Notes: generated by a model not told the origin, from the sequence alone. DNA of 64,000 nt from Segetibacter sp. (GCA_028288485.1 JAQBNO010000048.1:58469-122468), one strand, 5' to 3'; positions 1 through 9,138 are shown, counted from the first letter of the stretch. Program-made: numbers and translations.

Positions 1-2
1 GC

Positions 3-230
3 CAGGTTAAGCTTGCGATTGAAAAGTCAGCTGCAATGGATACAATCATCAGAGTAACCAAACCCGGTACCAAAGATCTTGTTCCTATTAACCAACTTTC
101 TGACGCCGGAGGATGGATAAGCGCTTATAATGCAGTAGTATTTGCCGCTACCTTACAACCTGATAAAAAGGAAATTAAAAAACCAACGTTACCTAAAGCA
201 TCATTTAGTAATCGCCAGGTAAAACAATAA
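3..230 (+). CDS. C-terminal part of an unrecognised protein, cut by the window edge
   Basis: The reading frame is open from the first base of the window, so the in-frame ATG at 36 is probably internal. The visible 76 residues end in a basic, proline- and lysine-rich tail. The segment KPGTKDLVPINQLSDAGGW is followed by a short hydrophobic stretch, AVVFAATL. I recognise no family. The stop lies one base before the start of the DinB-like gene, so the two are probably cotranscribed. Confidence 0.6.
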   Translation, partial: QVKLAIEKSAAMDTIIRVTKPGTKDLVPINQLSDAGGWISAYNAVVFAATLQPDKKEIKKPTLPKASFSNRQVKQ

Positions 231-231
231 T

Positions 232-741
232 ATGGCCAATCTAGTTCCGGGCAGCTATCCTGCTTATGCTGCAGGTTACATTAATCTTGTAAGTGCAGAT
301 TCAGTCACCGAAGCAATTGAAAAATATAGCAGTATTCTACTCACTTTTTTCAAAAACATTCCTGAAGACAAGATTGCGTATCGCTATGCTGAAGGCAAAT
401 GGAACCTGAAAGAAATGCTGCAGCATATTATTGATGCAGAAAGAATTTTTGCTTATCGTGCTTTAAGAATTGCCCGTCACGATAAAACTCCTTTAGCTGG
501 CTTCGACGAGGGTACTTATGCCAATGCAAGTAATGCCGATGCCAGAAGCTGGGAAAGCTTGCTAACTGAATTTGAAGTCGTGCGAAAATCAACAGACCTT
601 TTATTGCAAAGTTTTACAGAAGACCAACTGGCTCAAACAGGCATAACGAATGAACAACCTAACACAGTAATTGCCCTTTGTTTTACCATTTTCGGTCATA
701 TCCTTCACCATATTAATATTGTAAAAGAAAGATATTTATGA
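232..741 (+). CDS. DinB-like (DUF664/DinB_2) four-helix protein
   Basis: The 169 residues fit the DinB-like superfamily, whose members are four-helix bundles that often bind a metal through spaced histidines. Visible candidates are the histidine in the LQHIIDAE helix (about residue 65) and the C-terminal HILHHINIVKERY helix. The W-N-x-K-E-M-L-Q-H pattern is typical of the DinB_2 subgroup. The substrate is unknown; some members use bacillithiol or similar thiols, but nothing here shows that. It starts one base after the upstream stop. A copy of the short dispersed repeat follows the stop codon. Confidence 0.85.
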   Translation: MANLVPGSYPAYAAGYINLVSADSVTEAIEKYSSILLTFFKNIPEDKIAYRYAEGKWNLKEMLQHIIDAERIFAYRALRIARHDKTPLAGFDEGTYANASNADARSWESLLTEFEVVRKSTDLLLQSFTEDQLAQTGITNEQPNTVIALCFTIFGHILHHINIVKERYL

Positions 742-743
742 GG

Positions 744-802
744 TGTTCCGGGTGGCAAGCCTGATAACTTGTTGTGACTTCTGTTGCGTCGCACACTTGT
801 AC
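744..802 (+). repeat. Short dispersed repeat, copy A
   Basis: The conserved core TTGCGTCGCACACTTGTAC ends at 802. The left end is degenerate and lacks the usual T-run. It lies immediately after the DinB-like gene and points the same way. The remaining intergenic sequence up to 1026 shows nothing recognisable. Confidence 0.7.
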
Positions 803-1026
803 TTATAAAGCTTTATTTAGCTGTTAAAACATATTAATAACCCTCCGTAGTTTATGGAATGGCTAGAATTAACCGCGTGCGGCTCTCCTCAATATCCATC
901 TCTATAACCACAACGTAAAGCTGAATATTAAAAGTTACTCCTTACTTTAACTCCCTCCCCATCCATCATTTTACACGTGGCACACAAATTATGCTCGTAC
1001 ACAATCAAAGCATAATTTAACCATAT

Positions 1027-4000
1027 ATGGTAAAAAATACAATACTTGACGATAAGCTGCATTGGTATAAAGATGCCATCATATACGAGCTTCATATAAA
1101 AGCATTTTGCGATGGAAATGGTGATGGCATTGGTGATTTTGAAGGGTTAATGACCAAGCTGGATTACCTGCAGGAACTGGGTGTAACAGCTATTTGGGTA
1201 TTACCTTTTTATCCGTCGCCGCTTAAAGACGATGGTTACGACATTGCTGACTATTTCAACATAAACCCCCGTTATGGAAATATCAAACAGTTCAAGGAGT
1301 TTATGGATGAGGCACATAAACGCAACCTGCGGGTAATTACCGAATTGGTAATCAATCATACTTCCGATCAGCATCCATGGTTTCAACGCGCCAGGAAAGC
1401 TGCAAAAGGTTCGCCCGAAAGGGACTTTTATGTTTGGACCGATAATCCAAACCAGTGGAAGGACGTCCGCATCATCTTCACCGACACCGAAGCAAGTAAC
1501 TGGACGTGGGATCCTGTTGCTCAACAATATTACTGGCACCGTTTCTTCCATCACCAACCCGACCTCAATTATGATAGTCCTTTAGTGCAGGAAGAAATTT
1601 TGAAAGTTCTGGACTTCTGGTGCGAAATGGGCGTGGATGGTTTCCGCCTCGATGCTGTTCCTTACTTATTCGAGCGGGAAGGAACAAACGGCGAAAACTT
1701 ACCGGAAACGCATGCGTATTTAAAGAAATTACGAGCGCACATTGATCAGAAATATCCGGGCAGAGTATTTCTTGCCGAAGCAAATATGTGGCCGGAAGAT
1801 TCCGCTGCTTACTTTGGCGATGGGGACGAATGCCACATGAATTACCACTTCCCTGTAATGCCGCGTATGTTTATGGCCGTGCAAATGGAAGACCGATATC
1901 CCATAACTGATATTTTTGACCAAACTCCTGCAATACCCGAAACTTGCCAGTGGGCGATGTTCTTACGTAACCACGATGAATTAACGCTGGAGATGGTAAC
2001 TGATGAGGAACGGGATTATATGTATAAAGTATATGCAAAAGATCCAAGGGCCAAAATAAACCTGGGAATTCGCCATCGGCTCGCACCGCTGATGGGTAAC
2101 AACCGCCGGAGAATTGAGCTAATGAACTGCCTTTTGTTTTCTATGCCCGGTACACCTGTAATTTATTATGGAGATGAAATAGGAATGGGAGACAACTTCT
2201 ACCTGGGAGATCGCGATGGTGTACGTACACCAATGCAGTGGTCGCCCGACAGGAATGCCGGTTTTTCAAGCTCAAACCCTCATAAGCTTTATTTGCCGGT
2301 TATCTTAGATCCTGAATATAATTACGAATCGGTGAACGTGGAAATGCAGCGGGCCAATACATCTTCTTTGTTCTGGTACATGAAGCGCACCATAAACCTG
2401 CGTAAAAGATTTAAGGCCTTTGGCCGTGGAGATATGAAGTTCATCAATGTTGCGAACCCGAAAATTCTTGCATTTACCCGATCGTACGAAGATGAAACTA
2501 TACTGGTAATTGTAAATCTGTCTAAATTTTCCCAGTCGGCGGAGTTGGATTTGGCAAATTACGACGGATCGGTCCCGGTTGAGGTTTTTAGCAAAAACCG
2601 GTTTCCGATAATTAAAGAAGACAAGCCTTATTTCTTTACATTAGGAGCATATGCGTACGAGTGGTTTCTACTAGAAAAAACGTCTTCAGAAGCGCGGGAA
2701 CCAACAAAGCTTGCCAAATTACAGGTTAACAGTTGGGATGAAGTATTGCAAAGTCGAATAGTCGAAGCATTGGAAAGCAATATCCTGGAAAAATATTTTT
2801 TAAAAACAGAATGGTTTGTAGGTAAAGGACGAAAAATAGAAAATGTTGTTATTACAAACCGTACTTCAATTCCTCTTAATGAACACAACGTAATCCTGCT
2901 ACTTATTGAAGTACAGTACGAGAGCGGTTTGCCCGAATCTTACCAGTTACCAATAACTTTTGCTACAGAAAAATTAGCGCACAGGCTAGGACAAAATTGC
3001 CCGGAATCGATAATAGCAAACCTGAGGATTGGAGACGAAGATGGAGTTTTGGTTGATGCCTTATTCACCCCCGAATTGCAGCATGAACTGCTTGTAAAAA
3101 GTGCCGGCAATGATACTATCACCCTGGACAAAAGTGTTATTGAATTCGTGGGAAATGACGAACTGAGAAGCCAGTTGCACCAGCACGCTGAGGTGAAATC
3201 AAAAATTTATACCGAGGATGGGTTTACCGCTATTAGTTACGACAATGGTTTTTTTCTTAAAATGTACCGGAAGATAGATCCCACCACAAACCCCGATCTT
3301 GAAATTACCCGGTATCTTTCAGAAAAAGCCAGGTTTGAATATGTTCCGCGGTTTTCAGGATCAATTGAATGGAGGTTTGAAAAGGATACCATTGCATTAG
3401 GTATGCTACAGGTACTGGTAGAAAACCACGGCGACTGCTATAACTTCATGCTGACACGCATTAACAATTACGTGGAAAGAATACTTGCCAGGACTGGTGA
3501 TAAACTACAACCTTTTGAATCTATCGGCACCTTCACCGACCCTGTCAGCTTTGATGAACTTCCCGACGAAATTCAACTTCTTTTAGGTACGACCGCAAGT
3601 GAGCAAGCCAGGTTAATAGGTATTCGAACAGGTGAAATGCACCTGGCGCTGGCCGCCGGCACAGAGTTAAAAGATTTTGCACCTGAAGATTTCTCGCTGC
3701 ATTACCAGCGTTCGTTATTCGCTTCTATGCAATCACTGGTCAGGCAAACCACGGAAAACAAGGGCACAAAACTGCAAACTGTTCCCGATTACCTGAAAGA
3801 GGACCTGGAAGAAATTATAGATAGAAAAGATGAAATTCTTGATCTGCTTAAACGGATTTATGCGAAAAAACTGGATGTAATAAAGATTCGAATACATGGG
3901 AACTATAACCTTGAACAGGTACTATTTACAGGAAAAGATGTAGTCATTACCGACTTTGGTGGCGACCCGGTTCGAAGCTTTAGCGACAGGCGATTGAAAC

Positions 4001-4335
4001 GTTCGCCCCTACGAGATGTTGCTTCCATGGTCCGCTCGTTCAGGAATGTTGCTTTTGATGGCTTTAGCAAAACTACCCAGGTTCAAAAGGAAGAAATTCC
4101 TAACCTTATTCCATTTGCGAGGTTATGGGCACACTACATGGTGGGGTTCTTTATGAAAGCCTACCTGGAAACTGTAAAGGAGACGTCATTTATGCCAGCG
4201 GATAAGGCCGACCTTCAAATGATGCTGGAAACATATATGCTCGAAAAGTCGCTACTGGATCTCAATTATGAATTAAGTAATAAACCTGAAAGAGCAGTTG
4301 TTCCAATAAGGGTGATTAAATCAATACTGGGTTAA
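1027..4335 (+). CDS. treS: Trehalose synthase-maltokinase fusion (TreS-Mak)
   Basis: The 1102 residues join a GH13 trehalose synthase (maltose alpha-D-glucosyltransferase, maltose to trehalose and back) to a C-terminal maltokinase domain that normally makes maltose 1-phosphate for the GlgE glucan pathway. GH13 residues are all present: D209 in GFRLDAVPY, E251 in FLAEANMW and D317 in LRNHDE. The kinase part covers roughly residues 570-1102 and keeps the RRLKRSPLRDVASM signature. However, the catalytic loop usually seen as HGD reads HGN at 957-959, and the following DFEGEP-type motif reads DFGGDP from D976. TreS looks functional; the kinase half may be impaired. No glgE or glgB is adjacent, and a trehalase lies at 51-53 kb. 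Confidence 0.93.
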   Translation: MVKNTILDDKLHWYKDAIIYELHIKAFCDGNGDGIGDFEGLMTKLDYLQELGVTAIWVLPFYPSPLKDDGYDIADYFNINPRYGNIKQFKEFMDEAHKRNLRVITELVINHTSDQHPWFQRARKAAKGSPERDFYVWTDNPNQWKDVRIIFTDTEASNWTWDPVAQQYYWHRFFHHQPDLNYDSPLVQEEILKVLDFWCEMGVDGFRLDAVPYLFEREGTNGENLPETHAYLKKLRAHIDQKYPGRVFLAEANMWPEDSAAYFGDGDECHMNYHFPVMPRMFMAVQMEDRYPITDIFDQTPAIPETCQWAMFLRNHDELTLEMVTDEERDYMYKVYAKDPRAKINLGIRHRLAPLMGNNRRRIELMNCLLFSMPGTPVIYYGDEIGMGDNFYLGDRDGVRTPMQWSPDRNAGFSSSNPHKLYLPVILDPEYNYESVNVEMQRANTSSLFWYMKRTINLRKRFKAFGRGDMKFINVANPKILAFTRSYEDETILVIVNLSKFSQSAELDLANYDGSVPVEVFSKNRFPIIKEDKPYFFTLGAYAYEWFLLEKTSSEAREPTKLAKLQVNSWDEVLQSRIVEALESNILEKYFLKTEWFVGKGRKIENVVITNRTSIPLNEHNVILLLIEVQYESGLPESYQLPITFATEKLAHRLGQNCPESIIANLRIGDEDGVLVDALFTPELQHELLVKSAGNDTITLDKSVIEFVGNDELRSQLHQHAEVKSKIYTEDGFTAISYDNGFFLKMYRKIDPTTNPDLEITRYLSEKARFEYVPRFSGSIEWRFEKDTIALGMLQVLVENHGDCYNFMLTRINNYVERILARTGDKLQPFESIGTFTDPVSFDELPDEIQLLLGTTASEQARLIGIRTGEMHLALAAGTELKDFAPEDFSLHYQRSLFASMQSLVRQTTENKGTKLQTVPDYLKEDLEEIIDRKDEILDLLKRIYAKKLDVIKIRIHGNYNLEQVLFTGKDVVITDFGGDPVRSFSDRRLKRSPLRDVASMVRSFRNVAFDGFSKTTQVQKEEIPNLIPFARLWAHYMVGFFMKAYLETVKETSFMPADKADLQMMLETYMLEKSLLDLNYELSNKPERAVVPIRVIKSILG

Positions 4336-4365
4336 GCACCCAACCGTAAACGGGGCTTTACAAGC

Positions 4366-4410
4366 CGAAAAAGCCAGTCACTACTCCTAAGTACCTGACT
4401 GGCTTTTTCG
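4366..4410. terminator. Bidirectional rho-independent terminator
   Basis: A perfect 15-bp inverted repeat (arms 4366-4380 and 4396-4410, core AAGCCAGTCA/TGACTGGCTT) with a 15-nt loop has an A-run on one side and a T-run on the other. It lies between the convergent treS and TlpA-like genes and can serve both. Confidence 0.88.
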
Positions 4411-4498
4411 TTTCAAGCGTTAATGACAATTACATTTACTAATATACGCATCCAATATTTTCTGAAACGACACGGAAAAAGTTGCTCGAATATAAAAA

Positions 4499-4628
4499 GA
4501 TGAACGTATTGCGACCCTTCGGCTTTGCTCAGGGTAAACTGCTACGCTCAGTTCAATTCATAACTAAAAAGTTGAACTGAGCGTAGCAACGATGTATTAT
4601 GAAAGAACAACAGCTTGTCACAAAAAAA
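4499..4628 (-). repeat. Long dispersed repeat, copy N
   Basis: Read on the minus strand it starts with a T-run directly after the stop of the TlpA-like gene. It passes through CATCGTTGC and an inverted GTTGAACTGAGCGTAGC arm pair, then a CCCTGAGCAAAGCCGAAGGG hairpin, and ends near CGTTCATCT. It is related to copies at 21.3, 24.4 and 32.4 kb. Confidence 0.75.
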
Positions 4629-5729
4629 TTACTTCAACGCTTTCTGAAGCGCCGCTGCAAGAGCCTCGCCTCTAAGATTACGGCCAATAATTTTTCCTGA
4701 AGGGTCTATTAGCATATTTGCAGGAATGCCGCTTATTTTATACAATTGAGCAGCCTGGTTTTGCCAGTATTTCAGATCGCTTACCTGTGTCCAGGAAAGG
4801 TTATCAGCGTGTATAGCCTGGATCCATTTGTCCCTGTTCTGGTCTAACGAAACACCAAGGATAGTAAAATTTTTATCTTTATAAGCCTGGTAAGCTGCAA
4901 CTACTGCGGGATTTTCGTTCCGGCAGGGACCGCACCAACTTGCCCAGAAATCAACCAAGACATATTTTCCTTTGAAAGAGGAAAGAGCTACGGGAGTATT
5001 AGCAGTATCGTTCTGAACAAAGTCTACAGCTTGAGTTCCTTCTAAACCTATCTTACTATCCGCAATCATTTTGGCCAGTTCGCGACCATAAAATGTTTCT
5101 TTTGCCACCGGTTTTAACGACTCATACCTGGCTTCGAGAGCATTTATATCGTTGCTGATGGGGCTGGTGACGTAAATAATAAAAGGAGAAACCGGCGATG
5201 CAGGCTTGCTCTTAGCAAAGAGCTCAACCTGCTCGAGTACTTTTTGCTTATGTTTTTCAAATACATTGATCATTGAGTCTCTTTTACGACCTTCCTCGGT
5301 TTTATTGATCGTAGCTACCAGTTTGTTCAACTTTTCTTTCAGCGGCTCAAATTTTGCGTTATATAGCTGGTAATCCTGTTGAGCAACCGAACCGGTAACT
5401 ACCAGTTTTTTTAGAAATTTTACATCTCCGGCTATTGTAAGCTGGGTCGGAGTTAAAAAAACATCGTATTGATCGGGGAAGCCGATAAAAGATAACTGGT
5501 AAATATCGCCATCGGAGACTTTTCCAAACAAGCTGAACTTTCCTTTTTGAGAATAGCTGGTGGCCAGAATGTTGGAAGGCTGGCCCGGGTGTGCAAGGAA
5601 AACCATGGTGCTGTCGGGCAGACCTTTTATAGTGCCATTAATTAAAAAATCACCAGCGAAGGTCGGCTGGATGGTGGTTTGAGCTATAGAAAAAACGGGA
5701 AATAATAAAAGTACAATAAGGTTTTTCAT
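4629..5729 (-). CDS. TlpA-like thioredoxin-fold protein with N-terminal DUF4369-like region
   Basis: The start at 5729 (MKNLIVLLLF) gives a clean signal peptide ending near FSIAQ; a longer frame upstream would overlap hisIE. An N-terminal region like DUF4369 covers roughly residues 30-130. A TlpA/ResA-like thioredoxin domain follows, with active site WCGPCR (C266 and C269). Such proteins are periplasmic or lipid-anchored disulfide reductases used in redox homeostasis or cytochrome c maturation. The start lies one base from the hisIE stop, so it may be a passenger on the his transcript. A long repeat copy and a bidirectional terminator follow. Confidence 0.9.
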   Translation of the reverse strand: MKNLIVLLLFPVFSIAQTTIQPTFAGDFLINGTIKGLPDSTMVFLAHPGQPSNILATSYSQKGKFSLFGKVSDGDIYQLSFIGFPDQYDVFLTPTQLTIAGDVKFLKKLVVTGSVAQQDYQLYNAKFEPLKEKLNKLVATINKTEEGRKRDSMINVFEKHKQKVLEQVELFAKSKPASPVSPFIIYVTSPISNDINALEARYESLKPVAKETFYGRELAKMIADSKIGLEGTQAVDFVQNDTANTPVALSSFKGKYVLVDFWASWCGPCRNENPAVVAAYQAYKDKNFTILGVSLDQNRDKWIQAIHADNLSWTQVSDLKYWQNQAAQLYKISGIPANMLIDPSGKIIGRNLRGEALAAALQKALK

Positions 5730-5730
5730 A

Positions 5731-6327
5731 TTATTTTGAGTGGCGCTGTTGTAAAATCTCAATAACATTCTGCAATTTATAGCCTTTTGCGTTAAGTAAA
5801 ATCAAATAATGGAACAGCAAATCGGCCGATTCGTTCAAAAATAGCTCCTCGTTATCATCCTTTGCCTCTATCACAACTTCCACGGCTTCCTCACCAACTT
5901 TTTGGGCTATTTTGTTTAATCCTTTTTTAAATAATGAAGACACATACGATTTTTCCGGGTCTGCCTGTTTGCGTTGTTCTATAACGTCTTCTAACGTATG
6001 TAAAAAATGATTATTGTTATTGGTTTCGTTAAAACAGGTATCGGCACCGGTGTGGCAAACAGGACCGACAGGATTGGCCTTTATAAGCAACGTGTCGTTA
6101 TCGCAATCCAAAAGACACTCCTTTAGTAAAAGGAAATTACCACTCTCCTCTCCTTTCGTCCAAAGTCGTTGTTTGGTTCTGCTGTAAAAGGTGACTTTTC
6201 CAATTTCACGCGTTTTTGCAAATGCTTCTTCATTCATAAATCCCAGCATCAAAACCTTACTTGTTTCATTATCCTGTACAATTGCCGGTACAAGCCCGTC
6301 GCTATATTTTGCAAAATCTATATTCAC
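5731..6327 (-). CDS. hisIE: Bifunctional phosphoribosyl-AMP cyclohydrolase / phosphoribosyl-ATP pyrophosphatase
   Basis: The 198 residues carry HisI in the first 110 or so (metal motif LLDCDND, then GPVCHTGADTCF) and HisE after it (GLNKIAQKVGEEAVEVVIEA). It catalyses steps 2 and 3 of histidine synthesis in the cytoplasm. It is the last histidine gene of the block. A 177-bp gap containing a dispersed repeat separates it from hisF, whereas the other late his genes are within about 75 bp of each other. Confidence 0.97.
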   Translation of the reverse strand: MNIDFAKYSDGLVPAIVQDNETSKVLMLGFMNEEAFAKTREIGKVTFYSRTKQRLWTKGEESGNFLLLKECLLDCDNDTLLIKANPVGPVCHTGADTCFNETNNNNHFLHTLEDVIEQRKQADPEKSYVSSLFKKGLNKIAQKVGEEAVEVVIEAKDDNEELFLNESADLLFHYLILLNAKGYKLQNVIEILQQRHSK

Positions 6328-6337
6328 TTATTTTTAT

Positions 6338-6396
6338 TTTTTTGGTAGTCGGCACTGGTGACTTTGTTGTACAACTGTTGCGTCGCACACTTGTAC
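6338..6396 (+). repeat. Short dispersed repeat, copy B
   Basis: A complete 59-nt copy: T-run plus GGTAGTCGGC at the left and TTGCGTCGCACACTTGTAC at the right. It lies between hisF and hisIE but points against them, one of the few copies not following a gene on its own strand. Confidence 0.8.
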
Positions 6397-6504
6397 TGGC
6401 AATTATTATTCATCTTTTCATCGAACCACTACGACACAAAGAAAAGAAGTTTCACAAAGGCCTGGTGTTGCTTGGCGTTCTTTGCGACTTCGTGGTTTAA
6501 AAAA

Positions 6505-7323
6505 TCAGATGCGTACAATAACGCCTTTTTCTCTTAAATAACCCTTTAAATCAGGTATAGTAATTTCTTTAAAATGGAAGATACTTGCTGCCAAAGCTGC
6601 ATCAGCCTTTCCCTGTTCAAATACATCGGTAAAATGTTCCATTGTACCGCCACCTCCTGATGCAATTACAGGAACAGGTAAACTGGCAGAAAGCTTTTCG
6701 GTAATATCCAAAGCAAACCCTTTTTTTGTCCCGTCATTATTCATTGAGGTAAGTAAAATTTCACCTGCTCCGCGATCTACAGCTTCCTTTGCCCAATCGA
6801 AACATTTGGTTTCGGTTTTCGTTCTTCCCCCGTTCAGATACACATACCATTCACCATCTTCTTCCTGTTTTGTATCAATCGCCAACACCACGCATTGAGA
6901 ACCAAATTCTTTAGAAAGCGCATTCAGCAATTGGGGATTTTTATAGGCTGCAGTATTTACTGAAATTTTATCGGCACCGTTTTGCAATAATACGCTTACA
7001 TCTTCAACACTGCTTATTCCGCCCCCAACAGTAAATGGAATGTTTATTTTATGCGATATTCGGTTAACAAGTTCGCTTAATGTTTTCCGCTTTTCAACGG
7101 TGGCTGTAATATCAAGGAAGACCAGTTCATCTGCACCTTGTTTAGCATATAATGCGCCTAGTTCAACCGGATCGCCTGCGTCCCGGATGTTTTCGAAGTT
7201 GATTCCTTTTACGGTACGACCGTCTTTGATATCTAAGCACGGGATAATCCTTTTAGTTAGCCCCCCCAGCCCCCTAATTGGTAAGCCGGCAACAGCGTAA
7301 TCGGTAGTTTTCGCTTCTTTCAT
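6505..7323 (-). CDS. hisF: Imidazole glycerol phosphate synthase cyclase subunit
   Basis: This TIM-barrel subunit joins PRFAR and the ammonia delivered by HisH. The barrel starts at [18 protein letters not shown] with its first catalytic aspartate in CLDI; the second is in VLAIDTKQ. The family normally starts at or within a few residues of the TKRII segment. Here about 22 extra residues precede it (ending LPIRGLGGL), encoded in part by a C-rich repeat at 7260-7282. The ATG at 7321-7323 is the first upstream in-frame start. It lies 31 bp downstream of hisA. Confidence 0.96.
   Translation of the reverse strand: MKEAKTTDYAVAGLPIRGLGGLTKRIIPCLDIKDGRTVKGINFENIRDAGDPVELGALYAKQGADELVFLDITATVEKRKTLSELVNRISHKINIPFTVGGGISSVEDVSVLLQNGADKISVNTAAYKNPQLLNALSKEFGSQCVVLAIDTKQEEDGEWYVYLNGGRTKTETKCFDWAKEAVDRGAGEILLTSMNNDGTKKGFALDITEKLSASLPVPVIASGGGGTMEHFTDVFEQGKADAALAASIFHFKEITIPDLKGYLREKGVIVRI
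7260..7282 (-). repeat. CCCC-type palindromic repeat inside the 5' end of hisF
   Basis: The plus strand reads GCCCCCCCAGCCCCCTAATT, a motif of the C-run/G-run intergenic palindrome type. It is translated in frame as part of the HisF N-terminal extension, just before the conserved [10 protein letters not shown] segment. A similar element sits at the HisA junction. Confidence 0.6.
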
Positions 7324-7354
7324 TTTACTTTCTGTAAAAATTGTTTTAGATCAG

Positions 7355-8476
7355 CTAGGCCCTGAATTGTTTTAACTCCAATAGCGAGATCTTGTTTTCA
7401 TAAATAGCTTTCCCGATTATCACCCCTTTACATCCAATTTCCTGCAATTGGTCAACATCTTTTAAGGAGCTCACCCCTCCACTTGCTATAAAATGCAGAT
7501 TGGGGAATTTGGAAATAATGTTTTTATATAAGTCGGTACTTGGACCTTCCATTTTCCCGTCTTTACTTACATCGGTACAAAAAATCTGTTGAACCCCTTT
7601 GTTGATATACTTCTCAATAAAATCGTAGATCCAGATATCAGTCGTTTCAAGCCAGCCCGATACCGCAATTTTTTCATCTTTTACGTCAGCTCCTAAGATA
7701 AATTTATCGGCTCCAAACTGTTCGAGCCAGGTGGTAAACGCTGTCTCGTCTTTAACAGCAATACTGCCAACAGTTGCATAAGCAGCACCACATTCTAAAA
7801 CGATGCTTACGTCTTTTTCGGTTTTTATTCCCCCTCCAAAATCAATTACCAGTTTCGTTTTACCGGCAATTGCTTCCAGCACTTTCCAGTTTTTAACTGC
7901 CCCTTCTTTTGCTCCATCCAAATCAACAAGATGAAGTCTCATTATTTCAGCATCCTCAAATTGCTTTGCAACATCTAAAGGATTTTTATGGTAGATCGTT
8001 TTTTTAGAATAGTCACCTTGTGTAAGCCGCACACATTTGCCATCAATTATATCTATCGCGGGTATAATTTCAAGCCCCCCCGCCGCTGAAGGGGAGCGTG
8101 TAAAAGGTTTACTGTTTGAACTGGCAGAATTGATTGCTGCTTTTATTCTTTCTATCGTAGCCGATATGTCACTTAAAACTACGCTGTTGTCAAAACGTAG
8201 GATAGTAATTCCTAATTCTTTTAAACTCCGTTCTCTTCTTTCATCATGTCTTTTGACATCTTCCAACGCATGTATGCTGCCATCCAATTCTATTGCCAGC
8301 TTAAGCTCGTGGCAATAAAAGTCTAACACATAAAAAGATACCGGGTGCTGCTGCCGAAATTCTACTCCTAATTGACTCCCTTTTAAATAGTTCCATAATA
8401 ATTCTTCGGCAGGAGTAGAAAGATTTCTCAATTCTTCTGCCTTTTGAAATATTAAGTTGTCAGCACCATAAAACAT
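7355..8476 (-). CDS. hisA: DUF559 nuclease domain fused to HisA
   Basis: HisA, the ProFAR isomerase, covers the C-terminal 240 or so residues from EIIPAIDIIDGKCVRL, with the second catalytic aspartate in ILGADVKD. It has no start codon of its own at that point: the frame runs on upstream into a DUF559 domain of about 125 residues. That domain is a Vsr-like PD-(D/E)XK endonuclease relative and keeps FYVLDFYCHE, LAIELDGSIH, KRHDERRERSLKELGI and ILRF. The linker (PFTRSPSAAGGL) is encoded by a C-rich palindromic repeat. The start chosen is MFYGADNL; an ATG at 8497 is also possible. Whether the product stays fused is unknown. Confidence 0.92.
   Translation of the reverse strand: MFYGADNLIFQKAEELRNLSTPAEELLWNYLKGSQLGVEFRQQHPVSFYVLDFYCHELKLAIELDGSIHALEDVKRHDERRERSLKELGITILRFDNSVVLSDISATIERIKAAINSASSNSKPFTRSPSAAGGLEIIPAIDIIDGKCVRLTQGDYSKKTIYHKNPLDVAKQFEDAEIMRLHLVDLDGAKEGAVKNWKVLEAIAGKTKLVIDFGGGIKTEKDVSIVLECGAAYATVGSIAVKDETAFTTWLEQFGADKFILGADVKDEKIAVSGWLETTDIWIYDFIEKYINKGVQQIFCTDVSKDGKMEGPSTDLYKNIISKFPNLHFIASGGVSSLKDVDQLQEIGCKGVIIGKAIYENKISLLELKQFRA
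8073..8095 (-). repeat. CCCC-type palindromic repeat at the DUF559-HisA junction
   Basis: The plus strand reads AGCCCCCCCGCCGCTGAAGG then more G. It encodes the linker between the nuclease domain and HisA and resembles the element in the hisF 5' end. Related C/G palindromes lie upstream of hisG, trpE, trpG and rplT. Confidence 0.55.
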
Positions 8477-8541
8477 TTCTTTTTTCACAAAAATCACTTT
8501 AAGTTAATTGTATCATCTTTCTCCTCCCTTTACGGTTGGGG

Positions 8542-9138
8542 CTACAGTTCCAGGAAATTTTTTAGAATTTTTTCACCTGCATCTGCACTTTTCTCAGCAT
8601 GAAACTGAACGCCGTAAAAGTTATCCTTATTCAATGCTGCACTAAAGGGAATAACATAATCTGCAGTTGCAATAGTGTTTTCGCTTAGAGGCGCGTAGTA
8701 ACTGTGAACAAAATAGCAGTAGTCGCTTGTTAAATCCGAAAAAAGGGAAGTTTTTTTATCGTAAATATTATTCCACCCTACTTGCGGAACTTTTAATGTG
8801 CTCGTTTCTTTTGCAGCCGGGGTAAATTTTTTAACCCGGATATTAAAAATTCCTAAACATTCAGTTTCATTTTCTTCGCTCGAATCACACATTAATTGTA
8901 AACCCAGGCATACCCCCAAAACAGGTTGCTTTAGGTCTTTTATAACCTTATCAAGTTTCCTCTCTCTCAAATATCTCATCGCCGTACTTGCCTCCCCGAC
9001 ACCCGGAAAGATCACCTTGTCGGCGAATTGCAGCTCTTCAATATCATCTGTAACCTCTGCCTGCACACCTATTCTTTCCAATGCAAACAGCACCGATTGT
9101 GTGTTGCCGGCATTGTATTTAACTATCTTGAGAACCAT
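8542..9138 (-). CDS. hisH: Imidazole glycerol phosphate synthase glutaminase subunit
   Basis: A class I glutamine amidotransferase of 198 residues that hydrolyses glutamine and passes ammonia to HisF. The nucleophile cysteine is in LGVCLGLQ (about residue 77), and the catalytic His-Glu pair is in GVQFHAEKS near the C-terminus. It starts 73 bp after the trpA stop. I see neither a terminator nor a convincing promoter in that gap, so transcription probably enters from the trp operon. Confidence 0.97.
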   Translation of the reverse strand: MVLKIVKYNAGNTQSVLFALERIGVQAEVTDDIEELQFADKVIFPGVGEASTAMRYLRERKLDKVIKDLKQPVLGVCLGLQLMCDSSEENETECLGIFNIRVKKFTPAAKETSTLKVPQVGWNNIYDKKTSLFSDLTSDYCYFVHSYYAPLSENTIATADYVIPFSAALNKDNFYGVQFHAEKSADAGEKILKNFLEL

